Shown in pieces: positions 7,166-15,652 of a stretch of DNA of 32,369 nucleotides (the first letter of the stretch is position 1; every line of letters begins with the position of its first letter). The notes below the pieces were generated by a model. It searched no databases, had not been told where the DNA came from, and saw only the letters and a list, made by a program, of their open reading frames with translations. This DNA comes from Candidatus Abzuiibacterium crystallinum (lineage in GTDB: Bacteria > Omnitrophota > Omnitrophia > Omnitrophales > Abzuiibacteriaceae). The stretch spans positions 1-32,369 of the forward strand of contig PCVY01000050.1 in assembly GCA_002787155.1 (NCBI GenBank), given 5' to 3'. The position numbers were made by a program, and so were the translations under genes.

Positions 7166-9255
7166 TAAAAAGACGGTTTCTCATCTGCCTGATGACGACG
7201 GCGTTGGCCTTAGGGTTATCGTCGGTTTCTTTTGCCCAAGAAGGTGAGAACGAATCGATGTGGTGGAATTGGTTTCGAACAGCTTTTGAAAATGTGGGTG
7301 GCGATTTCGACCATCTTTGGTTTGAACCGTCAATCAGCAATTATTTTGTTTACGGAGATCAAGGACGTTTCCGCCAGGATTTTATGGTTTCGGATGCAAC
7401 CACCGGAGGTGTTAAGGACTTTGGATGGACAAAGAAAAAGGATGGAATTCAATATGAGTTTGATTTGCGCGCCTTGGTCAATTATGACTACTTGTCCCAT
7501 CTCCGTATTTCCAAAGAGAACGAGTATTATGCGGATGCCAGATGGAAAAAGTTCCGTAAGTACTGGGATGGCGGGGCAAGCGAACCTTGGGATCCAGAAC
7601 AGTATCGTTTGCCGGGAGAGTTTGCGGATTGGGATGACGGCAGCCTTTACACAGAACGCTCAAACGTAGACATCGAGTTAGGGCGGTCGCTGGGGGATAA
7701 TGCTGATCTTATTTTTGAATACCATTTGTGGAAACGGGAAGGCAGAGAGACCCTTTTGCGCGGGGAACGCGCCCGAGCCACAGGGTTACCGGATCTTCGC
7801 ACCATTCCGGCGCGCGCACGTGTGGAGGGCGTGAGCAACACATTTGTTCTCCGGGTGCCCTTCACGGTAGGGGACAAGCATCACATTGAGCCTAGTTTGT
7901 CCTATGAAGCTTACCGGGACGACCAACTGATCAATTTCCCCCGGTATGTGAATGGTGCCATTGACCAGGACAGGACGTTTATTGATGTCCCTGAATTTGA
8001 CGATCTTAAGTTTAAAATTACTTACGAGAGTTTTTTGTCGGATGAAACTTACGTGCACGGCGGTTATTACTTTGATTTCTTGAGAAATGATACGGCGCGT
8101 TCCAGCGTGCGTCCCAGTGAAGCTGAATCGAGGAATTATGTGAATGGGGATGTGGACAATTGGCGCGTCAGCAATGTCGTCGCAGCCGGCGCCGCCTTGC
8201 TTAACTTCTTAAACAAACAAGGTCTTGATCTGCGTGCGGGAATTCGCGGCGAGCATTCTTTGACGGATACACACAGCACGGGACAGGTTTATACGGTTGC
8301 GGCACAAAAATCCATGCCGGATGTATTTGCAGGGTCCAGCATGCGTGAGGGCCGCTTCGGGGAATCGCTTTCGTTGACCTATCGGGGTCTCCCGCGCACT
8401 ACCCTGTATGCGGGATTGGAGATGGAGCAGCGCGCGCTCAACTGGGTGGAAAATTTTGATGCGAGAATGCATGAGTTGGTGACCGATTTCGGTTCTACGG
8501 AATTGTTCCCGCATTATGAAACGGATATCGTGTTTGTCGATTTTATGCCGACCTTTAAAATGTCCCATCGCCTGAATTCACGGATAAAATTTAACACACA
8601 ATACCGATGGAAAGCAAAAGAAAGGCAGTATGATACCAAAGATGACAGCTTGCCGACATTTTACCCCGGCATTTTGGGCGATCAAGAGCAGAGCGTCCAT
8701 GAGATAACGGCAAAAACCGATATCCATTTGGGAAAGGGTTGGTTCAATACATTTAAGTATCAGTTTGTCAGCGATGATATTAGTTTCGAAAAGCGGGGCA
8801 AGAATCAACAGGATTTGGACCGTCACCGGTTTTCCACAACGTTTTCCGGCCCCATTGGTCAAAAGCTGATGCTGTTCACTTCCGGTATGTATGAAGTCTA
8901 TCGAATTAACACCCCCACTTATAAAGATGCCAGCGGCCGATGGTCAACCGGGACAGGCGCTTTTGATTACAACGGAGACGTGTTTTTAATTTCGGTGAAC
9001 GGCCATTATCGTTTTACCGGTCAAATCTCTCTCTACGCCAATTACCAACTTACCGCCTCGCTGGGTGATAATGCCAATAATCTTAATGAAATCGCCGCCG
9101 GTATTCAGTACGACATCAATTCAAACACCTCCCTTGAAGCGGGCTATCAGCTGTTTAATTTCCGCGATGATCGCGACGGATTCGGCGGCGGAAAATTTGA
9201 CGATGACTATCACGGCCACGGATTTTCGATTGGTTTTAAAACTGCCTTCGCATAA
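7162..9255 (+). CDS. Outer-membrane beta-barrel, MtrB/PioB-like, partner of the multiheme cytochrome
   Basis: MtrB/PioB proteins are 26-28-strand barrels that insulate a multiheme cytochrome across the outer membrane. The start ATG 7162 overlaps the cytochrome stop by 4 nt, with TGGAGG at 7145-7150. It gives a signal peptide (MIKRRFLICLMTTALALGLSSVSFA) and a 697-residue protein, close to the length of MtrB. The body is a long series of alternating hydrophobic/polar strands joined by Asp/Asn/Gly-rich turns, for example HGGYYFDFLRND, FEYHLWKREGRE, LFTSGMYEVYRIN and ISLYANYQLTASLGDNANN, ending in a strand GFSIGFKTAFA. There is no N-terminal CxxC as seen in some gammaproteobacterial MtrB. The family call rests on barrel features, length and tight linkage with the cytochrome. 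Confidence 0.8.
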   Translation: MIKRRFLICLMTTALALGLSSVSFAQEGENESMWWNWFRTAFENVGGDFDHLWFEPSISNYFVYGDQGRFRQDFMVSDATTGGVKDFGWTKKKDGIQYEFDLRALVNYDYLSHLRISKENEYYADARWKKFRKYWDGGASEPWDPEQYRLPGEFADWDDGSLYTERSNVDIELGRSLGDNADLIFEYHLWKREGRETLLRGERARATGLPDLRTIPARARVEGVSNTFVLRVPFTVGDKHHIEPSLSYEAYRDDQLINFPRYVNGAIDQDRTFIDVPEFDDLKFKITYESFLSDETYVHGGYYFDFLRNDTARSSVRPSEAESRNYVNGDVDNWRVSNVVAAGAALLNFLNKQGLDLRAGIRGEHSLTDTHSTGQVYTVAAQKSMPDVFAGSSMREGRFGESLSLTYRGLPRTTLYAGLEMEQRALNWVENFDARMHELVTDFGSTELFPHYETDIVFVDFMPTFKMSHRLNSRIKFNTQYRWKAKERQYDTKDDSLPTFYPGILGDQEQSVHEITAKTDIHLGKGWFNTFKYQFVSDDISFEKRGKNQQDLDRHRFSTTFSGPIGQKLMLFTSGMYEVYRINTPTYKDASGRWSTGTGAFDYNGDVFLISVNGHYRFTGQISLYANYQLTASLGDNANNLNEIAAGIQYDINSNTSLEAGYQLFNFRDDRDGFGGGKFDDDYHGHGFSIGFKTAFA

Positions 9256-9321
9256 AAATTTCTTCCCCCTGTAGTTGCTTTACGCGGCCTATTTTTGTTG
9301 AAAGTATCCGCTCCGTTAAGT

Positions 9322-10659
9322 ATGATCTGGCTTATGCTTATGAAACTGCACCGATTGCTTCTGTCGCCGCGAATCGCCGCCATCCTCCTGAGTTTGATCG
9401 GACTCATTTCGGTTTTTGGTACGATCCCGGCCGATGCTGTTGCCGGTTGGTTTGAACCGCGCGGTCTGTTTAGGAAATGGTGGTTTATTTCGCTTCTGAT
9501 TGGTTTGGCCGCGGCCACAGGGTACAGTGCGGTCGTTAAAACCATTCGATTGATCAAGCGGCCAACATCAGGGCGGTTATCTCTTTCCCCCTCCCGTGTG
9601 ATTCAAGGCCCTGTTTATTCTTTTCCGATTTCGTTTCACAAAATTCAGGCATTTGAGAAAGAAGTTTCCCGGTTACTCGGCAGCAAAAAATATCGAGTCG
9701 ATGCGGAAGGCAAAGATTCAGAAATGGTTTTGACCGGCAGGAAAAATAGTTGGGGAGAGTGGGGTCCCACGCTCGTTCATTTTGGGTTGGTGATCACGCT
9801 GGCGGGAGGTTTGGTGACTTTTCTTTATGCGCATGTGCGGGAAATCATGATTACGGAAGGCGAGACCGTTCAGCTTCCGGGGACTTCATCAAAAATGAAA
9901 CTTGAAAAATTTACTGTGATCCGGCACGCGGGCACGCGGGAACCCGAAGAATACGTGAGCCGTTTATTGGTACAGAATGAAGAAGGCGCCATCCGGCGCC
10001 GCGAACTGAAAGTCAATTATCCGGTGGTCGTGAGCGGCTATAAACTCTTTCAAATGCGCTACCGGGCGGATGTTTTGTGGCTGGAGCTGGCCGTTTATCA
10101 AGACGGTGAAGTAATGGAGGTTTTTCGGATCAAGCCGGGAGAGAAAAAAAAATTGGCTCGGCTGCCTTTCATCATCCAAGCAGGTGAGGCCGTCCTTCCG
10201 GATTTTGCGGTTGATCAGGAAGGCAACGTTACCAGCCGCTCGCCTTATTTCTTAAATCCCGCCCTCTCTTTAACCGTTTATGATTCACTCAACCAGGAAA
10301 ATCCGGGCGAAACCTTTTGGACTTTTGAGGATTTGTTTACGCACCAAGGGGAGGAGAAAGGGCTGGGTTTTGCCATTCAGCGAATGAAGAAGCAATATGC
10401 ATCCGGGATTCGATTATCAAAAGACCCGGGTGCGCCTGTGGCGTATGCCGGTTTTTTCTTATTGATTGCCGGCTCATTCTTGAGCGGTTTCGTGGTTTCA
10501 AGGAAGGTGATAGTACGATTTACCCCCTCCGTTGACCGGAAAGAAATCGTGATGACCGTTACGGGCGCTCGATCCAGGGACGGTTTCGGACTGGAGCGGG
10601 AAATGGAGAGTATCAGCCGGATGGTTCGCAATCTTTTCATGAGAGGAATTCAAACGTGA
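9322..10659 (+). CDS. resB: Cytochrome c biogenesis protein ResB (System II)
   Basis: ResB works with CcsA to carry heme across the inner membrane and attach it to CxxCH motifs. The protein has about 445 residues. Four membrane segments are visible in the standard order: SLIGLISVFGTIPADA near the N-terminus, WWFISLLIGLAAATGYSAVV, TLVHFGLVITLAGGLVTFL (with a His in the third segment), a large periplasmic beta domain, and VAYAGFFLLIAGSFLSGFVVS near the C-terminus. The start is not certain: ATG 9322, 9334 and 9340 and TTG 9295 are in frame and none has a clear ribosome binding site; 9340 gives the most family-like N-terminus (MKLHRLLLSPRIA). The stop overlaps ccsA. The position after the multiheme cytochrome explains its purpose: many hemes must be attached. 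Confidence 0.88.
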   Translation: MIWLMLMKLHRLLLSPRIAAILLSLIGLISVFGTIPADAVAGWFEPRGLFRKWWFISLLIGLAAATGYSAVVKTIRLIKRPTSGRLSLSPSRVIQGPVYSFPISFHKIQAFEKEVSRLLGSKKYRVDAEGKDSEMVLTGRKNSWGEWGPTLVHFGLVITLAGGLVTFLYAHVREIMITEGETVQLPGTSSKMKLEKFTVIRHAGTREPEEYVSRLLVQNEEGAIRRRELKVNYPVVVSGYKLFQMRYRADVLWLELAVYQDGEVMEVFRIKPGEKKKLARLPFIIQAGEAVLPDFAVDQEGNVTSRSPYFLNPALSLTVYDSLNQENPGETFWTFEDLFTHQGEEKGLGFAIQRMKKQYASGIRLSKDPGAPVAYAGFFLLIAGSFLSGFVVSRKVIVRFTPSVDRKEIVMTVTGARSRDGFGLEREMESISRMVRNLFMRGIQT

Positions 10660-11468
10660 CAATCGGAATGCTCATTTTGCTCTATCTTTTGTTCGGGATA
10701 CTTTCTTTTATCGCTTTCGCTTCAGAAAGAAAGATATTAACGAGAAGTTCGCTTGTCTTGGGTGTAATCATTGCTGTTCTGCACGGCTGGGTGATCCTTT
10801 CGAGAGGACTGCACGCAGGGCGTTTGCCGTTTACCAACACCTATGAGACGCTTATTTTGTTTGCTTTTTTCATGACAGTACTTTACCTGGTTACCTACCG
10901 GCGCTACCAACTGGTTATCATCGGCGGGTTTTCCGGCCTAGTTGCGGCTTTTCTACTGGCGCTGACTTCGCTCTTGTCGCCCGAAATCGAACCGCTGCTC
11001 CCTTCTTTGAAAAGTAATTTCCTTCTTTTTCATGTCATCGTCATCTTTATCGGGTATGCGGCGCTTTCCGTTGCCTTTGGGTCAGCCGCCGTTTTTCTCA
11101 TTCTCAGTACGGTTGCAAATAAATGGCTGACTCAACGGCGTGGGGAAGAAAAAACAAAGGCACTCCTGGTTTATCTGGATTGGCTGACTTATCGTTTGAT
11201 TGCCGCCGGTTTTCCGTTGTTGACGTTCGGTATTGCATTGGGTTCTATTTGGGCAAATGCTGCGTGGGGAAGATACTGGAATTGGGACCCGAAAGAAACC
11301 TGGGCATTTATCACTTGGGCGGTTTACGGCGCCTATTTACACCTGCGGATCTCGGAGCCCTTTCGGGGCAAAGCGGCAGCAGGATTTGCGTTTCTGGGAT
11401 TTTTGGTGCTGATGTTTACTTATTTCGGCGTAAACTTCTGGTTTTCTTCCCTTCATGCTTATGCATAA
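10656..11468 (+). CDS. ccsA: Cytochrome c heme-attachment protein CcsA (System II)
   Basis: This is an integral membrane heme-handling subunit that pairs with ResB to form cytochrome c synthase. The GTG start at 10656 overlaps the resB stop by 4 nt (GTGA), and GAGAGGA at 10641-10647 is the ribosome binding site. The 270 residues contain about eight membrane segments and the WWD domain W204-GRYWNWDPKETWAFITW. Conserved histidines typical of CcsA are present at 43, 126 (FHVIVIFIGYA), 229 (YLHLR) and 267 (FSSLHAYA). It is full length for the family. It is the last gene of the cytochrome/barrel/resB/ccsA run; the next gene is 370 nt away. Confidence 0.92.
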   Translation: MTIGMLILLYLLFGILSFIAFASERKILTRSSLVLGVIIAVLHGWVILSRGLHAGRLPFTNTYETLILFAFFMTVLYLVTYRRYQLVIIGGFSGLVAAFLLALTSLLSPEIEPLLPSLKSNFLLFHVIVIFIGYAALSVAFGSAAVFLILSTVANKWLTQRRGEEKTKALLVYLDWLTYRLIAAGFPLLTFGIALGSIWANAAWGRYWNWDPKETWAFITWAVYGAYLHLRISEPFRGKAAAGFAFLGFLVLMFTYFGVNFWFSSLHAYA

Positions 11469-11533
11469 GCATATGGTGACAACGAAGTAAAGGCTTACAT
11501 TCAGGCAGATCTCAGGTCTGCAAGGGATGTACC

Positions 11534-11600
11534 GGCCGAAGCATCCGGTTAAAAGGGAAAATAAAAAAATTTGCCTTGACTCTAGAGTATGCTTTAGGAC
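11534..11600 (+). repeat. Upstream-region repeat R2 with decayed MerR-type promoter
   Basis: GGCCGAAGCATCCGGTT (11534-11550), an A-rich stretch, then GCCTTGACTCTAGAGTATGCT (11574-11594, 21 nt: the first 20 are GCCTTGACTCTAGAGTATGC) match 15558-15621 almost base for base. The -35 box TTGACT (11576-11581) is intact. At the 20-bp spacing where the live copy has TAAACT, this copy reads TTTGTC. No regulator or metal gene follows. The rest of 11469-11839 has no gene I can support. Confidence 0.65.
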
Positions 11601-11780
11601 TTTTGTCTTTTGGGGCCACTATAGGATCACGGCAAAACACATCAAACGGATGGATGAGAACGCAGCACCACCATCCCTGCTTGCATACTGCTTGAGGATC
11701 ATCTTTTTCATAGACGTCCCTTTTATGCACACGTCGTTTGCGATTTTTACACTTATTTTATTATATTTTAGGTTGATATA

Positions 11781-11808
11781 TTGACATTTCTGGTAGTTAT
11801 GCTAACCT
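11781..11808 (+). promoter_or_regulatory. Promoter of the HEAT-repeat gene
   Basis: TTGACA (11781-11786) is followed after 16 bp by TAACCT (11803-11808), and the -10 box is extended by TG one base upstream (TGCTAACCT). It lies 32 nt before the GTG start and is a convincing sigma-70-type promoter. Confidence 0.65.
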
Positions 11809-11839
11809 TTTATTACTACTAGAAAGCAGGTCAATATCA

Positions 11840-14800
11840 GTGAAATCAAATGACTGCCTAACCAAAATAGTTGCCCTTGCCGTTGTTCTCAGTTTTGCCC
11901 TCACTTCTTCCATTGCTTATAGTGATATTCCCGTCATTTCCTCGCCGCCGCAACAAGCGGATATGCTTTCCCACGCCAAAGCCAAAGCCGCCATGACTTC
12001 CTACGCCGTGCGCAGCGAGCTGCGTGATTTACTCAATATTCGCGGCATAGATGCGCCTGATTTCCTGGATATACGCTTAGGTACGCATGAGCCGATAGTT
12101 TCTGCAGACGATCGATCGGCGAATCGTTCTGAATTGAGAGTTGCGTCATTTCCGGAGAAACCGAACGCGAAGTTTATGCGCCTCAAAGCCTTAGCATTGG
12201 GTTTTGCGCTTTGCGGAGCGGGATGTGCGGTTCAGCAGAAGACTGAGGAAAAGCCGGCCCCTGAGCAACAAACGGCTACACTTCCCACGCCGATCCCCTT
12301 CGAGAGCTTAAGCCCGAACGAGCAGGTTGAACGGCTGATGGAAGATTTGAAAAACGCTATGGAGCACAAAGACAGCAAAGCCATTCAGGCAGATTTAGAT
12401 CTGTTAGCGGCGCTTGGGCCGGCCGCAAAACCGGCGATTCCGCTTATTCTTCAGATTGTTATTCCGGGAGATTATTTGATGGACCTGAATGGAACAGTGC
12501 AATCTATCGGTGAACGCTATTACGGCCGTAACCCGCTGCTTATCTCTTCATATGGGATTAGTCAAGTTCTCGAAAGTATCGGTATGCCGGAGGTGAGCCA
12601 AGTGAGTGACCTGATCGCTATTTTAGAGAAGCCTATTTCAAGCGAAAGCATGACCAAAGCGATTCAAGCCATCGGTCATTTTGGACCGGAGGGCCGCTCA
12701 GCTGTACCGGTCCTGGCGCGCATCGCCGCGCAATATTCAAATGCATGGTGGAATTCTCACTCGATCCATGCGGCAGAAGCATTGGGTCAAATGGGATCGG
12801 CCGCCGGTGAGGCGGCACCCGCCATTATTCAAATGCTGGCCGGCTATCAGAGCCACATCAAAGCGGCAAATCGAGCACTAGCCGCAATCGGCATTCCCGG
12901 CAATGCGGTCATCCCGCCATTGGTCGATCTGCTGGATCATCAAAATCAAGACGTCCGGAATAAGGCGCGTCAGGTCTTAATAGCGATGGGCCCTCGGGCA
13001 GTTCCGACGTTAATTGAGTTGAGAGTGCGCGAATTAGCCGAAGAAAAAATGGAATTTAAAGAAGTAATGGATGTAATCATAAGCGCCCGCGATCCGGCCA
13101 AAATCAAGAATCTGTTGGTTTACATGATTAAAACGCATCAGCCGGAAACGATTCCCGATCCTTTGATGGATGCCTTGAACCATCAGAGCGCGAAAGTCCG
13201 TCTGGAAATGCTTGAACTTTTGGTCCAATATGAGTCAGGCATATTGACGGCCGCGCCGCAAGTGATCGCCCTGCTCAACGATTCACATGAAACCGTCCGC
13301 CGAAGCGCTGCCGAAAAACTGGCACAAGTCGGAAGGCTGCCGGATGAGCTTGACGATCGGATAATTTTCTATACCCTTCGAGAGGATTGGGAAAGTCTTG
13401 CTCGAAGTGGTGATCAAGCAGTGCCGGTGCTGATCGATGCTTTGAATCGCTACGATGGGGAGGTTGTCCCGATTGATTTACTAAAAGCAATCGCCGTTGC
13501 CGGTCCGGTCGCACGCGAAGCTGCTCCGCAGTTAATTGAGCTTCTGGAACGTTTTTCCGGCAAGCATGAAGTTATTTTGGAAGCTTTGACTTCATTTGGC
13601 CCGGATAGCGCTCGTGTAGCACTACCGGTTGTCCGCAGGCTGTTCAATGAAGCCGGTTCTGATGTTGATTCCGAAACATCCCGTTTTGCGTTGGCCGCCT
13701 TTATTCGCCAAGTTGATTCCGAAAATCCGGAAATACAAGCGGAGATAAAGAAGATCGAGGAAGCGCGCGCCACAGTTGTCCGGGCGCCCACCGCCTTCGA
13801 AGTGGAATGGGGATGGACGGGTCTTGTGGCCAACGAGCCGTCCTTTCAAACCAATTGGGAAGCTTATCGCGATGCCGCCCAGTTGCTTTATGAATTAAAT
13901 GACGGTATCGGTGTAGAACTTGCCCGGAAACATTTGGTACGGCCTAGAATTCGTACGCTCAATTCCAATCATCCGCCGGCCGTTGTCGGCAGCGCGCCTT
14001 ACGAGCAGATCATTGAATTAGGCCGCATATCGGCCTTGCCGCTTGCCCAACGAATCGGCGGCGGCGATATCGGAAAATGGTCCGTTCGTTTACTGGGAAG
14101 CGTCGGCTCTCCGGATGATGTATTTAGATTTGTCATTCCGGTTGCCTCAGGCGAGAGAGATTTGGCCTCGTGGCATAAAGCCGAAGCGCGTAGCGGTGTT
14201 CGCGAGTTTTTCAATCGTGATTTTTCGGATGCGGAACTCGATGAAATACGGGCATTGATTCTGAAAGAAGTTTTATTATTTGAACAAGGTGTGGACCGGC
14301 AACGAAATCAAATTCAGAATAGAGAACAGGCTGAAGAACAATTAGAAAAGGCGATCAGGTTACCACGGGAATACGGGTCTGAAACGATAAAAAAAATGAG
14401 CGCAGATTATGTGCAATTGCTAGATGACGTGGAGCGCTCGCCTAGAACGTTAGAAATCATTACGGAAACGGTGAGAGGGCGTGAATTAATCCTGGAAATT
14501 CAAGATCGTGTAGTGCCTGCACTTATTGATTACCTCACTGTTGTTCCTTACCCTATAAGTGCCATTAAGGTCTTGGCTCGTACCAAAGATGAACGCGCGA
14601 TACCGGTGCTCATTCGGCTGCTTGAAGAGGAATTTGACAATGGACAAACCTTTTTTGTCATGGAAAAAACAGCGACGGAAGCTTTGGGAACGTTTGGTCC
14701 GGCCGCCAAAGATGCTGTTCCGGTCTTGAGGCAATGGCTTGAGCTAGATTCTTTGAGTCCTGACGATCGTTCAGCCATCAACAAAGCACTTATACAAATT

Positions 14801-15379
14801 GGGCCGGCATCGCGGTCGGAATTGCGATTTCAGAATGCAGCAGCACTTTCTTTTGAAAGTTTAATGCCGCGCCCAAACGCTGCCCGCGACGCGTTTTCTC
14901 GCATTTCCGCTATTCGGAATGTCTTTCAAATAGCCGAGACCGCTCAAGCGAGCGGAAAGATCGGTATCGCTCTGTCATGGAAGGTCGTGGCCGACTACGG
15001 CAGTCCCGACTTTCTGACGCCGGTACTCAAACAAATTGCCGAAACGGTTGATCATCCGATCGCGGTTTTTGCGGCGGATACTGTGGCCGCCGGCATGATT
15101 GACGCCATGAACGCAGAGCTTCCGGAAGAAAAACAAATTCTTAAAGCCAAAACGCCGCGCGAAATGGTTGAAAAACTTCAGGCAAAAGGCGTCGGTTATA
15201 TTCGTGTGATTGCCTCCGAATCCGAAAAGGGGACGGCGGCCGAAAAAATCTTGCGGGCGATCGGCCACGTTCGCTTTGTGAAATCAGGTGATTTACAAAA
15301 CCTCTTTAGCGTATTTGGCATCACTCAAACCGTGATCACAGCTTACCGCTCAGAACTGCGCATTGCCTACGCAGCTTAA
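11840..15379 (+). CDS. Large exported HEAT-repeat protein with four RSELR motifs
   Basis: This is an 1179-residue protein with GTG start and a weak ribosome binding site (GCAGG). Residues 1-28 are a signal peptide (LTKIVALAVVLSFALTSSIAYS). RSELR occurs at residues 58-62, 96-100, 992-996 and 1170-1174, in each case at a boundary between segments. Residues 113-129 (MRLKALALGFALCGAGC) resemble a second, internal lipoprotein-type signal followed by a Lys/Glu/Pro/Gln linker. From about 145 to 985 there are many HEAT repeats (for example 'AVPVLARIAAQY', 'LVDLLDHQNQDVRNKARQVLIAMGPRAVPTLIEL', 'AAPQVIALLNDSHETVRRSAAEKLAQVG'), which form protein-binding superhelices. Residues 997-1170 are a distinct alpha/beta C-terminal domain. 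No catalytic motif is seen; a scaffold or binding role is inferred. Confidence 0.88.
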   Translation: MKSNDCLTKIVALAVVLSFALTSSIAYSDIPVISSPPQQADMLSHAKAKAAMTSYAVRSELRDLLNIRGIDAPDFLDIRLGTHEPIVSADDRSANRSELRVASFPEKPNAKFMRLKALALGFALCGAGCAVQQKTEEKPAPEQQTATLPTPIPFESLSPNEQVERLMEDLKNAMEHKDSKAIQADLDLLAALGPAAKPAIPLILQIVIPGDYLMDLNGTVQSIGERYYGRNPLLISSYGISQVLESIGMPEVSQVSDLIAILEKPISSESMTKAIQAIGHFGPEGRSAVPVLARIAAQYSNAWWNSHSIHAAEALGQMGSAAGEAAPAIIQMLAGYQSHIKAANRALAAIGIPGNAVIPPLVDLLDHQNQDVRNKARQVLIAMGPRAVPTLIELRVRELAEEKMEFKEVMDVIISARDPAKIKNLLVYMIKTHQPETIPDPLMDALNHQSAKVRLEMLELLVQYESGILTAAPQVIALLNDSHETVRRSAAEKLAQVGRLPDELDDRIIFYTLREDWESLARSGDQAVPVLIDALNRYDGEVVPIDLLKAIAVAGPVAREAAPQLIELLERFSGKHEVILEALTSFGPDSARVALPVVRRLFNEAGSDVDSETSRFALAAFIRQVDSENPEIQAEIKKIEEARATVVRAPTAFEVEWGWTGLVANEPSFQTNWEAYRDAAQLLYELNDGIGVELARKHLVRPRIRTLNSNHPPAVVGSAPYEQIIELGRISALPLAQRIGGGDIGKWSVRLLGSVGSPDDVFRFVIPVASGERDLASWHKAEARSGVREFFNRDFSDAELDEIRALILKEVLLFEQGVDRQRNQIQNREQAEEQLEKAIRLPREYGSETIKKMSADYVQLLDDVERSPRTLEIITETVRGRELILEIQDRVVPALIDYLTVVPYPISAIKVLARTKDERAIPVLIRLLEEEFDNGQTFFVMEKTATEALGTFGPAAKDAVPVLRQWLELDSLSPDDRSAINKALIQIGPASRSELRFQNAAALSFESLMPRPNAARDAFSRISAIRNVFQIAETAQASGKIGIALSWKVVADYGSPDFLTPVLKQIAETVDHPIAVFAADTVAAGMIDAMNAELPEEKQILKAKTPREMVEKLQAKGVGYIRVIASESEKGTAAEKILRAIGHVRFVKSGDLQNLFSVFGITQTVITAYRSELRIAYAA

Positions 15380-15421
15380 GCAGCTAGTCTCTCACGAACT
15401 AGATCGCAAGCTTTCAAGGCT

Positions 15422-15477
15422 AGGGACGGTTCCCGCTAACCATTTGCACTCAAACAATTTAAGCAGGAACCGTCCCT
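15422..15477. repeat. GGGACGGT hairpin element, copy 2
   Basis: AGGGACGGTTCCCGCT (15422-15437) pairs with AGCAGGAACCGTCCCT (15462-15477) with one mismatch across a 24-nt loop. It shares the AGGGACGGTTCC word with the element at 5948. It lies 43 nt after the HEAT-repeat gene and could also act as a transcriptional barrier, although no T-run follows. Confidence 0.7.
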
Positions 15478-15544
15478 GATAATATTATTGAAGCCGCAGG
15501 ACTTCGTATGCTAAACAAAGCGAAGTTTCGAACCCATTGGGTTT

Positions 15545-15621
15545 GAGGCATGATGTTGGCCGAAGCTTCCGATTTAGAAAGAAAATAAAGATTATTTTTT
15601 GCCTTGACTCTGGAGTATGCT
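15545..15621 (+). repeat. Upstream-region repeat R3 (live copy, leads into the MerR promoter)
   Basis: GAGGCATGATG..GGCCGAAGCTTCCGATTT then an A-rich stretch and TTGCCTTGACTCTGGAGTATG. It matches R1 (6041-6072) in its first part and R2 (11534-11600) in its second, which shows that the three are one family broken at different points. Confidence 0.65.
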
Positions 15622-15635
15622 CTAGGGTGTAAACT
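15604..15635 (+). promoter_or_regulatory. MerR/ZntR-type promoter and operator
   Basis: TTGACT (-35, 15604-15609) and TAAACT (-10, 15630-15635) are separated by 20 bp, the over-long spacing that MerR-family activators correct by untwisting DNA. The spacer holds an imperfect dyad ACTCTGGAGT...GCTCTAGGGT (15607-15628), very like the ZntR operator in which the same ACTCTGGAGT half-site is found. It controls the regulator gene that follows and probably the metal operon behind it. Confidence 0.85.
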
Positions 15636-15652
15636 TACGATAGAGGATCGAG

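Noticed and set aside
11527..11784. An 85-codon forward frame in the gap before the HEAT-repeat gene
   Set aside because: It runs across the decayed promoter repeat, has no ribosome binding site, and its product resembles no family.
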